From NCBI GenBank assembly GCA_963805925.1, contig CAWDWB010000009.1, positions 310,001-374,000 on the forward strand: 64,000 nucleotides of DNA, read 5' to 3'. Numbering within the stretch: the stretch's first letter is position 1; every line of letters starts with the position of its first letter. The stretch is from CAMPKL01 sp963805925. GTDB lineage: Bacteria > Acidobacteriota > Terriglobia > Bryobacterales > UBA6623. Under the pieces are notes generated by a model. That model was not told where the DNA came from, did no database searches, and worked only from the letters and a program-made list of their open reading frames with translations. The position numbers and the translations under genes were made by a program. Below are positions 34,898-43,342 of this stretch, piece by piece.

Positions 34898-35707
34898 CTA
34901 GGCGACCTCGTCGCCTGGCTCGTTCGAGAACAGGCTGGCGGCCGCGGGATTACTTCTCAGCCCCGACAAATCGCTGTCCCTTAGCGCCAGGATGCGGTTC
35001 TGCGGATCGAGTTCGATGGCGCGCTCGATGCTGCTGATCGCGCCGGGGATGTCGCCCGCCAAGGTAGCCGCCACGCCCAAGGCAAAATGCAGGTGAGCAC
35101 CTTTCGGATCCTGCTTCAGGGCAAGCCGAAGCAGTCGATCGGCGTCTTCCAGGCGGCGATCGTTAATGGAGGCGACCGCTGCGTTGTAGCGATCCTCGAC
35201 CGTCTTCGGCTCCGGTTCGCTCTGCATTCTCTGTTGGCAGATTCTCAAATAGACCGTCGCACTATGTTTCAGCGCTACGTCCGGCCCTTCAATCGCCTTG
35301 CTGAAGCGCGTCGCTGCCTGCGAATATTTTCGCGCATTGAGCAGATCCACTCCTTCTGCGTAGATCTTTTGCTGCGCCTGCACAACTCCGCCTGTACTAC
35401 TCAACTTCACCTTCTTCTTTACGGGCGCCGACTTCGCTGGAATCACCTTCCTGGGCGCCCTCTGGAACGCCCGCGCCTTCACCGCAACTTTCTTTTTCGC
35501 CGGCTTGGTCGCCGCCTTCTTCTTGATGGCCGCCTTCACGGCCTTCTTGGCCGCCGGAGCGACCTTCTTCTTGACAGTCTTCTTTGCTGCCGGCTTCGCG
35601 ACAGCCTTTTTAGCGACACGTCTCGCGGCCGGACTGGACTTCTTACCAGCTGCCGACTTTTTCTTCGACGCGACGGCCTTTTTGGCCGCTTTCTTCGCCT
35701 TAGGCAC
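34898..35707 (-). CDS. Histone-H1-like lysine/alanine-rich domain fused to TPR-like C-terminus
   Basis: A ~269-residue two-part protein. The N-terminal ~110 residues are an almost uninterrupted Lys/Ala/Pro tail (PAKKTVKKKV, KAAIKKKAAT), like eukaryotic histone H1 or bacterial Hc1/AlgP tails that bind DNA without sequence preference. The C-terminal ~150 residues form TPR-like helices (YAEGVDLLNARKYSQAATRFSKAIE; DADRLLRLALKQDPKGAHLHFALGVAATLAG). I prefer the GTG start VPKAKKAAKK at 35707; an in-frame GTG at 35752 would place a perfect 8-bp hairpin (35722-35743) inside the coding region. The role is probably nucleoid binding with a protein-interaction arm. Confidence 0.75.
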   Translation of the reverse strand: MPKAKKAAKKAVASKKKSAAGKKSSPAARRVAKKAVAKPAAKKTVKKKVAPAAKKAVKAAIKKKAATKPAKKKVAVKARAFQRAPRKVIPAKSAPVKKKVKLSSTGGVVQAQQKIYAEGVDLLNARKYSQAATRFSKAIEGPDVALKHSATVYLRICQQRMQSEPEPKTVEDRYNAAVASINDRRLEDADRLLRLALKQDPKGAHLHFALGVAATLAGDIPGAISSIERAIELDPQNRILALRDSDLSGLRSNPAAASLFSNEPGDEVA

Positions 35708-35721
35708 TGCTCTATTCCTAT

Positions 35722-35743
35722 AGGCGTCTTCTCGTAGACGCCT
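35722..35743 (-). promoter_or_regulatory. Hairpin in the 5' leader of the histone-like gene
   Basis: AGGCGTCT (35722-35729) and AGACGCCT (35736-35743) form a perfect 8-bp stem with a 6-nt loop, 14 nt before the preferred GTG start at 35707. No T-run follows on either strand. It could control translation or stability. Confidence 0.4.
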
Positions 35744-35849
35744 GCGGCTCACTTTTGTAACGCATAACTATACCAAGACACAAGGCTTTGCGGGAGTCTC
35801 GCCGCGATTTGCATCCGATTGCCAAGCGCTTGTACCCTAAGCTCCTTCC

Positions 35850-36593
35850 GTGCCCTTGTCTGCGCAACGAGCCCTCGCTCGCCTCCAATCGGAAATCATC
35901 GCCTGCAACCGATGCTCCCGGCTTCGCGACCACTGCGTCCGAGTCGCACAGACAAAGCGCAAATCGTACCAGAACTGGGACTACTGGGGGAAACCAGTCC
36001 CTTCTTTCGGCGCCTTCGACGCCAAAGTACTGCTTATCGGCCTGGCCCCGGGCGCTCACGGGGCCAACCGCACCGGCCGCATGTTCACCGGCGACCGCTC
36101 CGGGGACTTTCTCTACCGTGCGCTCTACGAAACCGGATTCGCCTCCCAACCCACCTCGGTTTCCGTCGGCGACGGTCTTGAGTTGATCGACTGCTACATC
36201 ACCGCCCCGGTCCGTTGCGCTCCCCCAGACAACAAGCCCAATCCCCAGGAGTTCGACGCTTGCCGCCCTTTCCTCGAGCGTGAACTTGCGCTGTTGCCCC
36301 ACGTTCGAGTGGTCGTCGCCTTGGGAAATCTAGCCCTTCGAGCCTACCTAAGGGTTCTAAAGGAGGCTGGCCGCATCGAAAAATTTTCTGCCTACCCTTT
36401 TCGCCACGGGGCCGTCCATCATATGGACGCTAGCCTTCCAGACCTGCTGTGCTGCTATCACCCCAGCCAGCAAAACACTCAAACTGGGCGACTTACGGCC
36501 GATATGATGAGCCGGACCCTGTTTGAGGCAAGAAGATTGGCGGGCCTGGACGCGTCAAAAAATACCGGTACCAAGGGCCGCCGGACGAACTAA
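35850..36593 (+). CDS. Family 5 uracil-DNA glycosylase (UDGb)
   Basis: A 247-residue repair enzyme that removes uracil and other deaminated bases from DNA. GLAPGAHGANRTGRMFTGDRSG is the family 5 motif 1, which has no catalytic Asp/Asn in the classical position. CYHPSQQNTQTGRLT is motif 2. Cysteines of the 4Fe-4S cluster are visible in CNRCSR and further on (CYITAPVRCAPP, DACRPFL). The start is GTG at 35850, 12 nt after a TACCCT hexamer. It complements dut and mutL elsewhere in the window, so the genome appears to protect against uracil in DNA by several routes. The C-terminal KNTGTKGRRTN tail is basic. Confidence 0.93.
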   Translation: MPLSAQRALARLQSEIIACNRCSRLRDHCVRVAQTKRKSYQNWDYWGKPVPSFGAFDAKVLLIGLAPGAHGANRTGRMFTGDRSGDFLYRALYETGFASQPTSVSVGDGLELIDCYITAPVRCAPPDNKPNPQEFDACRPFLERELALLPHVRVVVALGNLALRAYLRVLKEAGRIEKFSAYPFRHGAVHHMDASLPDLLCCYHPSQQNTQTGRLTADMMSRTLFEARRLAGLDASKNTGTKGRRTN

Positions 36594-36630
36594 ACGAAAT
36601 CTTCACAAAATATTTTTCTGAACATGCAAC

Positions 36631-36657
36631 CACCTGGTGGTGGAGGGCATCTATACT
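36631..36657 (+). promoter_or_regulatory. Predicted promoter and palindrome upstream of the DksA-like gene
   Basis: TATACT (36652-36657) is a good -10 element. The palindrome CCACCTGGTGG (36630-36640) covers the -35 position, so a regulator bound there could block or aid polymerase. The ~65-nt leader downstream can fold (GCGGCC at 36669 with GGCCGC at 36704; CAAAC/GTTTG inside). Confidence 0.4.
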
Positions 36658-36729
36658 ATCTGTTTAGCGCGGCCATTCAAACGACTGTTTGATTTACTTA
36701 CAGGGCCGCGAAGTTGAGGGAAGAGGAAA

Positions 36730-37089
36730 ATGAGCAAGCGCAAGGAGAAGCAGATTCGGGAACAGCTGGTGGCCAAGCTCGCTGAGTTGACGGGTAACGT
36801 CGCTCGCCGGGACGGCCTCATCGCGGAACGCGCCGGCGACCCGATGGATGTCGTACAGAACCGAGCCGACCTCGATTTGGCTGTCCAGTTCGTCAACACG
36901 GACTTCCAGACCAAGAGAGCCATCGAGCTCGCTATCAAGGCGCTCGACGAGGGCGACTATGGCGTCTGCCGCGAATGCAGCGGCGACATCAACCCCAATC
37001 GTCTCGCGGCGCTCCCTTGGACGACCATGTGCATCCACTGCCAGGAAGAGCAAGATCTGACTGCCAGCGAGATGAACAAGGCCGCCTAA
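36730..37089 (+). CDS. DksA/TraR-family zinc-finger protein
   Basis: A 119-residue protein with an N-terminal coiled coil and a C-terminal four-Cys zinc finger, Cys80-x2-Cys83-x17-Cys101-x2-Cys104 (CRECSGDI...CIHCQEEQD). DksA-type proteins insert their coiled coil into the RNA polymerase secondary channel and modulate initiation with ppGpp. Here the coiled-coil tip (RAGDPMDVVQNRADLD) has Asp residues but not the exact DxxDxA of E. coli DksA. Strong purine ribosome site GGAAGAGGAA. The leader has a predicted promoter with a palindrome over the -35. It is transcribed alone. Confidence 0.93.
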   Translation: MSKRKEKQIREQLVAKLAELTGNVARRDGLIAERAGDPMDVVQNRADLDLAVQFVNTDFQTKRAIELAIKALDEGDYGVCRECSGDINPNRLAALPWTTMCIHCQEEQDLTASEMNKAA

Positions 37090-37100
37090 TTGAACGAACG

Positions 37101-37134
37101 GCCGAGGCGCGGGCAGCAAACGCCCCGCCTCGCC
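37101..37134. terminator. GC-rich hairpin between convergent DksA-like and beta-helix genes
   Basis: GAGGCG-C-GGGC pairs with GCCC-CGCCTC around a 7-nt loop, with one bulge. There is no T-run on either strand, so any termination would be weak or factor-dependent. Confidence 0.3.
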
Positions 37135-37139
37135 GCAGT

Positions 37140-38375
37140 TCAAGACCCGTTTAAGATACCCCCAATCTCCGCCCGATACTGAGCGGCGACTCCCCCCAGC
37201 CAGGAAGCAGCCGATCCGGCCGCTTTCGCCGTCAGGCCTTGAATGGCTTCGATGTGGCTTACGTTCGCCCGGGCGCCTTCATACTCGCTAGAGAATTGTT
37301 CCGGCGCCGGCCCCGTTTCCGGGACCTTAAGCAGGCACTCCACGATCGCCCGCTGATTCTCAATCAGTCCGCGATGCTCGGCGCGCACGTCCTTTTTTTC
37401 CCCTTGGCTAGGCGTCTTCGCCTCCGCCTTCTCTAACGATCGCGGCAACTTGGCGATGATCTTCTCCAGCCGCTTCACCCTTTCTTTAATGTGATCGGTC
37501 GCCTGCTTGCGCGCTGCTTCATACAAAGGCTTCAGCCGTTCGTCGGCGTAAGCCAAGCGCACCTTTTCATACCAGACGTCCAACGCCCAAAGCGTCCCGA
37601 TCAGATCGGCCGTGCTCAGAAACTTCCGCTGCAGGCTCGGGTAGGCCTCGCGATCAAAACCAGCCACCATGCCCGTCTGCGCCGTCTCGAACTTCACGCA
37701 GTCCGGCCCCACGTCCCTCCGCACAATCGAACCAGCCGCTGTGACCGCACCGAAGTCCACATGCAGCGGCGCCACCAAACCGCACTGCCCGCCCAAAAAG
37801 ATCGGCGCTGACGTCAGCAACACGCCGCGCACGTCGCCAAACAAGCTGCCCCACTTATCGCCTCGCGGGTCAAAATTGAAGTGCACCGCGCCCGAACCAA
37901 TCTCTGAGTGGTCCGATCGTGACGTCCCGCCGGTCAGCAAGGCGTCACAGAAGTTGATCATCGATCCCGCTACCACGCCCGCGGTCAGAATTGTGTTCTT
38001 GAACGCACAGCAGTGAGCCGCTTCCGCCTCTTCCTCCAGCAGCGTGCCCGGCCTCAGCTCGGCAAAGCCGCGCACCTTCGCGCCATCGAGTAGCGTCGAC
38101 CCCTCATAGATCCCCGCGCCCAGTTCGCAGTTCCGTCCAATTTGGCAGTTATCGATCGTCGCCTGACCCGAAACGCCGATCCGCGATCCCGCTCCGATCC
38201 GCGTGTTGGCTCCGGTGATCTTCGCGTTGTACAGTACCGCGCCCGACTCGAAGTTCTCCAGCGGAACTTCTTCGCCGATATAGACTTTGTCGCCCCCCCA
38301 CACATCCACCCCACGATCGCTCAGCTGTGCGACGCGCAGCGGGTTGCATCCTTCGTCATAACGTCTGTTGTCCAT
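37140..38375 (-). CDS. Left-handed beta-helix (hexapeptide-repeat) protein, GlmU/LpxA-like
   Basis: A 411-residue protein. The N-terminal half is a parallel left-handed beta-helix of hexapeptide repeats (GAVLYNAKITGANTRIGAGSRIGVSGQ, NCQIGRNCELGAGIYEGSTLLDGAKV), as in GlmU and LpxA acyl/nucleotidyl transferases. VHFNFDPRGDKWGSLFGDV is a distinctive conserved segment. The C-terminal ~150 residues are helical and Lys-rich (AEAKTPSQGEKKD). No pyrophosphorylase GxGxRxxP motif is present, so a full GlmU role is unlikely. Its ATG at 38375 lies directly after the terminator stem for the upstream gene, leaving no room for a ribosome site. The true start or promoter is therefore uncertain. Confidence 0.82.
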   Translation of the reverse strand: MDNRRYDEGCNPLRVAQLSDRGVDVWGGDKVYIGEEVPLENFESGAVLYNAKITGANTRIGAGSRIGVSGQATIDNCQIGRNCELGAGIYEGSTLLDGAKVRGFAELRPGTLLEEEAEAAHCCAFKNTILTAGVVAGSMINFCDALLTGGTSRSDHSEIGSGAVHFNFDPRGDKWGSLFGDVRGVLLTSAPIFLGGQCGLVAPLHVDFGAVTAAGSIVRRDVGPDCVKFETAQTGMVAGFDREAYPSLQRKFLSTADLIGTLWALDVWYEKVRLAYADERLKPLYEAARKQATDHIKERVKRLEKIIAKLPRSLEKAEAKTPSQGEKKDVRAEHRGLIENQRAIVECLLKVPETGPAPEQFSSEYEGARANVSHIEAIQGLTAKAAGSAASWLGGVAAQYRAEIGGILNGS

Positions 38376-38377
38376 AG

Positions 38378-38405
38378 AAAAAGGGGCGCAGTCCCCTGCG
38401 CCCCT
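38378..38405 (-). terminator. Rho-independent terminator after the 38433 gene (minus strand)
   Basis: A perfect 10-bp stem, AGGGGCGCAG/CTGCGCCCCT (arms 38396-38405 and 38382-38391 on the genome), with a 4-nt loop, is followed on the minus strand by TTTTT. It ends the transcript of the 38433 gene and lies 2 bp before the beta-helix gene's start codon. Confidence 0.85.
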
Positions 38406-38432
38406 AGGATGATACCTTGCGACCGGTTCCCG

Positions 38433-39446
38433 CTACTTGAGCATCTTGCTCTCGACTTTCTTAAAGGCCGGATCGGGTTGGAACTTGTCCGCTGAAACAG
38501 CCGCGTTCGAGAACTCCGAACTTAGCGTCGTCAGTTCCATGATGACGCCCGCCTGATCGGACGTCGACGTGCCATCCGACTGCGGTTCGGCGTCTCGGTT
38601 CTTCTTGCGACCAAAACCTCCGAATCCGCCCAGCGCACCCTTCAACAGTCCCGAGCCGCCGCCATTCTCTTGAGCCGCGGCGACCTTCTCCTGATCTTCC
38701 TGGCTAACCCGTTCCAGGCCGTCTGGGCTACCGCCTAACCGCAGAACCTGCTTCACCTTGGCGCCTTCCAGCTTAGAAGCCTGTTCTTGAAGCTTCGCCA
38801 TCGAATCTCCCATCTCGAGTTCCTGTTGGATGCGCGCGAGCATGGCTTCCGAAGGGTTCCAGGTCAGGCTCTCGCTCATGCGCCGGTAGAACTTCTGCAG
38901 TTCGTCATACCCCGCAATATCCTTGCTGAGCCACATGTTCGTCGCCAGATTCATCATCCCGGAGTCATTCTTCTTGTCCACGGATTCAGCCGTAATCAAG
39001 AGAATCATTTCCTTGGCGTTGACGCCGCCGATTACCGCACTCCGTCCGGGATCCTTCACGTCTACCGAGAACTTCATTTGGATGTCGGAGTCACCCTTCT
39101 TCTTCTTTTTGGCCACTTTGGCCCGCGCTTCGGCCTGCGCCTGCTTCATCTCCTCGAAGGTAATCACCGAATACTCGCCGCGCATGTAGTCGATCGTTGT
39201 AATCGTTTGGTCCTTCAGGTTGATGATCGAACCGGTCCGATCGCTAACCCTCGCCATTAGATCGCCGCTGATGTACACGCGCGTCTGCATGTTGTTGAAT
39301 ACGTTACCGCCAAACTTACCTGCGAACTTCATGGCGCCCGTCATGGAGCCGCCAGTCAGATTTGTCGTCTCAAGAAACGAAAAATCCGCCAGCGCGGTGA
39401 CCGAAGAAGCCAGCAGCGCGGCCACTAGTAGAATTGCTTTATTCAT
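38433..39446 (-). CDS. Exported protein of unknown function (helical, Lys/Ala-rich)
   Basis: A 337-residue protein with a signal peptide (MNKAILLVAALLASSVTALA), predicted to be periplasmic or surface-bound. The start at 39446 (MNKAIL) is preferred to a further upstream ATG at 39464 because it begins the signal peptide exactly. The chain contains a basic stretch (KVAKKKKKGDSD) near residue 113, a helical middle and a Gly-rich patch (GGGSGLLKGALGGFGGFGRKK) near 275. I do not recognise the family. It follows the OmpA gene by 178 bp on the same strand, ends in a strong terminator and is probably monocistronic or the end of an OmpA unit. Confidence 0.75.
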   Translation of the reverse strand: MNKAILLVAALLASSVTALADFSFLETTNLTGGSMTGAMKFAGKFGGNVFNNMQTRVYISGDLMARVSDRTGSIINLKDQTITTIDYMRGEYSVITFEEMKQAQAEARAKVAKKKKKGDSDIQMKFSVDVKDPGRSAVIGGVNAKEMILLITAESVDKKNDSGMMNLATNMWLSKDIAGYDELQKFYRRMSESLTWNPSEAMLARIQQELEMGDSMAKLQEQASKLEGAKVKQVLRLGGSPDGLERVSQEDQEKVAAAQENGGGSGLLKGALGGFGGFGRKKNRDAEPQSDGTSTSDQAGVIMELTTLSSEFSNAAVSADKFQPDPAFKKVESKMLK

Positions 39447-39624
39447 GTACCAGGTTCCTCCCAAGAATCGAGTTTAGCTCACGATCCAGAAGCGCCCTGA
39501 AGCAACTGGGAACTATTCCAGTGGAGCGAGTAAGCGATGCAGAAACCAGACGGACGCAGGACAGCGGCAGCGCGAAACTTGCCTACCGTCACATGCGTTC
39601 CGGTTCTGAGACGGCCGGAGAAAC

Positions 39625-40971
39625 TTAGAGCTTTACCAGCTCAACGCGCCGGTTTTGCGCCTTGCCTTCCAGTGTCCCGTTGTCGCCGACCGGCTTCGTC
39701 TCGCCGAAGCCCTGCGTCTGCAGCCGATCAGCGGCGATGCCGTAAGTCCCAACCAAGAAGGCCTTGACCGCTGCGGCACGTCTCTTCGACAGATCTAGAT
39801 TCGACGCATCGTCGCCGTCGCTGTCCGTGTGACCTTCAATCGAGATCCGTAACTCCGGATGCGCCGTCAGCATGTCGCTGACTTCCTTCAGCGTCGGCGT
39901 CGACTCGGGACGAATCACGTCGCTGTTCACCGCGAAAAGAATGCCTTGCGTCGAGACGCGGCCATCGGCCGACAACCGGTCGTATAAGTCCAATCCGCCG
40001 GCCGCAACGCGCAAGGCGCCAATCATGATCGGATTGGCATCGGCGGCAGAACTGACCGTGAAGTACAGCTTATTGGTTCGCGGGAAAACCGCATTGGGTG
40101 CATTGGCCACTCGATGATCATCGAAGTAAACCTTCATGTAGTCGCCGTCCGCCATCACGCGCACCGTCACCATGGCATCGCGGTCAGACCCTTTGCGCCG
40201 CCCGGTCGATACGCTCGGCCCTTTCCCGCGCACCGACCGCAGTCCGCCGGTAGTGTATTCCAGACTGACTGCCGAGCCCGCGTAGTCGCGTGAGCCGTGG
40301 TTGATCGGCGAGGTGCTCAGTCTGATATAGGCATTTCCGTGTTGGACGCTAGCGGGAAACTCCACCGTGAATCGCTCGGGCAGCGTCTCCGGCAGTTCGA
40401 CGTCAATCGTTCCGTTTGAAGTCGCACGAATGTAGCGCGCGCCATTCCACTCCGCTACTTCCCAGTTGCCGGCAAGCAGTTCAAATCGTCGCGGGAAATC
40501 GCCGACGTTGTCATTGCTGTAGTCGTCAAAAAATACGATGCGGTCGCCAGGCACGAAATCATAGTTAACCCAAGCGCCGGTCCCCGGCCTTTCTGCAGGA
40601 CCTGCGGCGACGGGAGCGGCAGCAGGTTGCGCAGCGGGAGCAGCCGGATCAGGCGCACCAACCTTCGCGGCAGCAGCAGAGGGATCCGTAATCGGTTCAC
40701 CTTTGTCATCCGTCAGGACCTCGCCGTTCGCATCCGTCATCACCGGCGTCTGGCCCTCGGCCTTCGCCTTTTCCATGCACTGCATATCGTTGAAGACGCA
40801 ATGCACGCCGCCCGCCACCTTGTTCGCGATTTCGGCTCCAGCTTGATTGGTCGCCGCGCGCTTAATCCTGCGGCCTATTCCGCCAAACTGGGCCGACACG
40901 ACCGGCGGTACAACCAGGGTAAGCATGGCGCTCATCGAAATCGCAGCAATCATTCTGTGTGACACGGACAT
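39625..40971 (-). CDS. OmpA-family outer-membrane/peptidoglycan-linked protein
   Basis: A 448-residue exported protein. I start it at 40971 (MSVSHRMIAAISMSAMLTL), where GGGGGAG lies ~8 nt upstream; an ATG 24 bp earlier is possible. An Ala/Pro-rich linker (~95-130, AAAPAAAPVAAG type) separates a Cys-containing N-terminus (GVHCVFNDMQCME) from a beta-rich central region. The C-terminal OmpA domain holds FAVNSDVIRPESTPTL, ISIEGHTDSDGDDASNLDLSKRRAAAVKAFL and GFGETKPVGDN...AQNRRVELV, which bind peptidoglycan. It probably anchors the envelope. The central region may be a jelly-roll (DYAGSAVSLEY). Confidence 0.92.
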   Translation of the reverse strand: MSVSHRMIAAISMSAMLTLVVPPVVSAQFGGIGRRIKRAATNQAGAEIANKVAGGVHCVFNDMQCMEKAKAEGQTPVMTDANGEVLTDDKGEPITDPSAAAAKVGAPDPAAPAAQPAAAPVAAGPAERPGTGAWVNYDFVPGDRIVFFDDYSNDNVGDFPRRFELLAGNWEVAEWNGARYIRATSNGTIDVELPETLPERFTVEFPASVQHGNAYIRLSTSPINHGSRDYAGSAVSLEYTTGGLRSVRGKGPSVSTGRRKGSDRDAMVTVRVMADGDYMKVYFDDHRVANAPNAVFPRTNKLYFTVSSAADANPIMIGALRVAAGGLDLYDRLSADGRVSTQGILFAVNSDVIRPESTPTLKEVSDMLTAHPELRISIEGHTDSDGDDASNLDLSKRRAAAVKAFLVGTYGIAADRLQTQGFGETKPVGDNGTLEGKAQNRRVELVKL

Positions 40972-41253
40972 AGAACTTCTCCCCCTTGTGAGCAATTACC
41001 AAGGAACTTCCCAGGACTATAACACTAGAATCCGGATCGCTCAATTTGGCGTGCGAAGCCCAGTTAGGTCCCCAGTGCCTACGTGTGCATCCGGATGACC
41101 CAAAGCAACACGAGCAGCTTCCCGCCCTGTTTTCGGAAACCACTTGCCCTGCAGAAACTGATCCTTTAACCTAAACTCCGTACTCTTTGGTGAGTGGGCC
41201 TTGTCCTGCAGTTGTATTGACGGCTTGCGCACCCTAGCTGGGAGATCCAAGCC

Positions 41254-42039
41254 ATGGTGAAGAGAACATCGTTCGGTCGCGTCTTTTTTCTGCCGCTTTT
41301 GCTCTCCGCGATGACGTTTTCGGCTCACGCGCAGGGGGAAACAGACAACTTCTGCGCTTTGGACGGAACAGACCTTCTGGCGGTTCTCGACGGATCGTGG
41401 ACGATCCATCAGGGCGTCGGCACAGTTCTGGGGTTCTCCAACATGCGGGGCCTCGGACTACAGCTTCCGCCGCCCCGCCCTGCCTCGGTCATCTTTAGGT
41501 ACGACGCGAAACGGGGCATCGTTGACGTCGAGAGTGCCACCCAACCGGATGGGATAATCATGTTTCCTGCCGAGCCGGCACAGCAGGATCAAGCTAGTCA
41601 ACGCATTGGCGAACCACCCTCAACCAACGCATCGTCATCCGGCTGCGACTGGTCTGCATTGCCCACCCTGATCGGGACGAATGTCTACGTAGAGTGGGAC
41701 GTTCATCACTTGGCGGTGCTTCTGGATCCTCGAAGCCGTACATGTAGTAGTATCGAATCGCACATCGAAGAGATCTTTGGACCTGGGCCTGCTAAGGTCT
41801 ATGACGACCCCTATATGAATGAAATAGCTGCGAAGAACCGGGCCAACAGCCAGAGGTACTACAACGAACACTGTCGAGACAGAGAAGAACCCCTACCATC
41901 CGGAGCATCGTTCGACATGGAAATGACTCTCATTGTTCGATTCCTTGATGCAAATTCGGGATCGGGCACCTTGTATTTCGAGGGTAAGACGGAAAAGGCG
42001 AAGTTCCGAGCCTCTGCGCCCATAACGCTTACCCGTTGA
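41254..42039 (+). CDS. Secreted hypothetical protein with six to seven cysteines
   Basis: A 261-residue protein with a signal peptide (MVKRTSFGRVFFLPLLLSAMTFSAHAQ). Cysteines at NFCALDG, SGCDWSA, RTCSSIE and EHCRDRE suggest disulfides in an exported domain. FDMEMTLIVRFLDANSGSGTLYFEG near the C-terminus is beta-rich, like lipocalin/jelly-roll ends. I do not recognise the family. GGGAG lies ~10 nt before the ATG. The 282 bp upstream show no other gene. It is convergent with the mannonate-dehydratase-like gene. Codon use is slightly less GC-biased than its neighbours, which could indicate recent acquisition, but the difference is small. Confidence 0.7.
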   Translation: MVKRTSFGRVFFLPLLLSAMTFSAHAQGETDNFCALDGTDLLAVLDGSWTIHQGVGTVLGFSNMRGLGLQLPPPRPASVIFRYDAKRGIVDVESATQPDGIIMFPAEPAQQDQASQRIGEPPSTNASSSGCDWSALPTLIGTNVYVEWDVHHLAVLLDPRSRTCSSIESHIEEIFGPGPAKVYDDPYMNEIAAKNRANSQRYYNEHCRDREEPLPSGASFDMEMTLIVRFLDANSGSGTLYFEGKTEKAKFRASAPITLTR

Positions 42040-42108
42040 TCACCACCCTACCGGCTAACCGCGACCGTCGACGCGCTGACCGCGCTCAGCCGCTTACAAG
42101 GACCTTCA

Positions 42109-43194
42109 TCAACCCCTTGATGAAGCCAATCGCAGTAGCCCCAGCCCGCTTCCCGATCCCTCATCGCCCGGGAACACCGGCACATGGTCCGGGTGCAACA
42201 GCCGGTCATAGCCGACTTCCTTCAGCACCCGCAGCACGCCCAGCATGTCGGCTTGCCCGACATCGATAAACGTCTCCGTATACTTCTCGCGCGGAATCTC
42301 CCGCAACACATTGCGGAAATGGATGTGGTTGATCTGCCGCCGCGAGCCGAACCAGCGCGCCACTTCCACCGCATCCTCGCCCATCTCCGTCGTCACGCCC
42401 GTATCGAAGGTGATGCCGTTGTACTGTGTCGGCACAATCGTCGCCACTCGGCGCAAACCGCCCACGCTGCCTAATATCTGCGCGCATCCACGATACACCG
42501 GCGGCGGCGGATCGTTCGGATGCACCGCCATATAGACGCCCGCCTCTTCGGCCACCGGCATCACCGCTTTCAAGAAATACGTGTAGCGATCCCACAGTTC
42601 ATCCGCCGAGTGCTCGCCGACCTCGGGAATTACCGGCAAATTCTTCGAGCGCTCGTAGTCATGTGCTGACAGTTCTGTCCCGCCGCGTCCGGCCTGCTTG
42701 TAATAACCCTCCATCGCCCGCAACGCATACCAGTTGTATTCCACAACCGGAATGCCGACGCGCCCGGCCACGCGAATCGACTCCTGCACATGCTCGATCT
42801 GCTCATCGCGCCGCGCACGGCCTAAGATCACATCGCGAAAGTCATGCAACATCAAGTTGCCGATCTTCAGCCCCCACTGTGCCGCCTTCGCCGTCATAGC
42901 GCGCAACTCTTCCTCTTTCCAAGGACCGCGCGCCGTATTCGTATCTCCGTTGCCCAATACGACTTGGCCGCGCTCGTTGTAAGTCGGCGCGTTCGGCCCC
43001 CCCGTCGTGATCCAGCGGACGCCGATCTGCTGCATGAAGCGCAACGTACCGTCGTCCATCCTTCCGCCCGGGAAAGTGATCTTGATCCCCGGCTCATCAA
43101 AGCCCATCGCCTGAGCGGTCTTGGCAGAAGCCGCTACAGCGGCAGCAGCGCCGAGCGCAAGAAAAGTCCGTCGAGAAGAATCCGTTGTTTTCAC
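42109..43194 (-). CDS. Tat-exported mannonate-dehydratase-like (UxuA family) TIM-barrel protein, C-terminus frameshifted
   Basis: A 361-residue protein with a twin-arginine leader (SRRTFLALGAAAAVAASA). UxuA-family motifs are VVEYNWYALRAMEGYY, MAVHPNDPPPPVYRG (metal His), TFDTGVTTEMGED and NHIHFRNVLREIPR. Known UxuA proteins dehydrate D-mannonate in the cytosol, so export suggests another sugar acid or an isomerase/epimerase-like role. The last residues, SGSGLGLLRLASSRG, are out of register. Reading one base later restores GATAIGFIKGLMKVLVSG, the expected family end, and moves the stop to 42086. One base appears to be missing near 42150-42155. The gene is probably functional if this is a sequencing error. 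Confidence 0.85.
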   Translation of the reverse strand: MKTTDSSRRTFLALGAAAAVAASAKTAQAMGFDEPGIKITFPGGRMDDGTLRFMQQIGVRWITTGGPNAPTYNERGQVVLGNGDTNTARGPWKEEELRAMTAKAAQWGLKIGNLMLHDFRDVILGRARRDEQIEHVQESIRVAGRVGIPVVEYNWYALRAMEGYYKQAGRGGTELSAHDYERSKNLPVIPEVGEHSADELWDRYTYFLKAVMPVAEEAGVYMAVHPNDPPPPVYRGCAQILGSVGGLRRVATIVPTQYNGITFDTGVTTEMGEDAVEVARWFGSRRQINHIHFRNVLREIPREKYTETFIDVGQADMLGVLRVLKEVGYDRLLHPDHVPVFPGDEGSGSGLGLLRLASSRG

Positions 43195-43342
43195 GGCTCG
43201 ATACTAACACCGCGCCGTGACGTTGCGCCGGGGGCAACGAAGCTACGCCCGTCAACGTCTCGTATTGTCAGTCGTTGACGGTCTCGAACTGCCCTAACCT
43301 GCGTTGGGCGCGCGAACGGAAATGATAAGATGCCCGGAAGCC

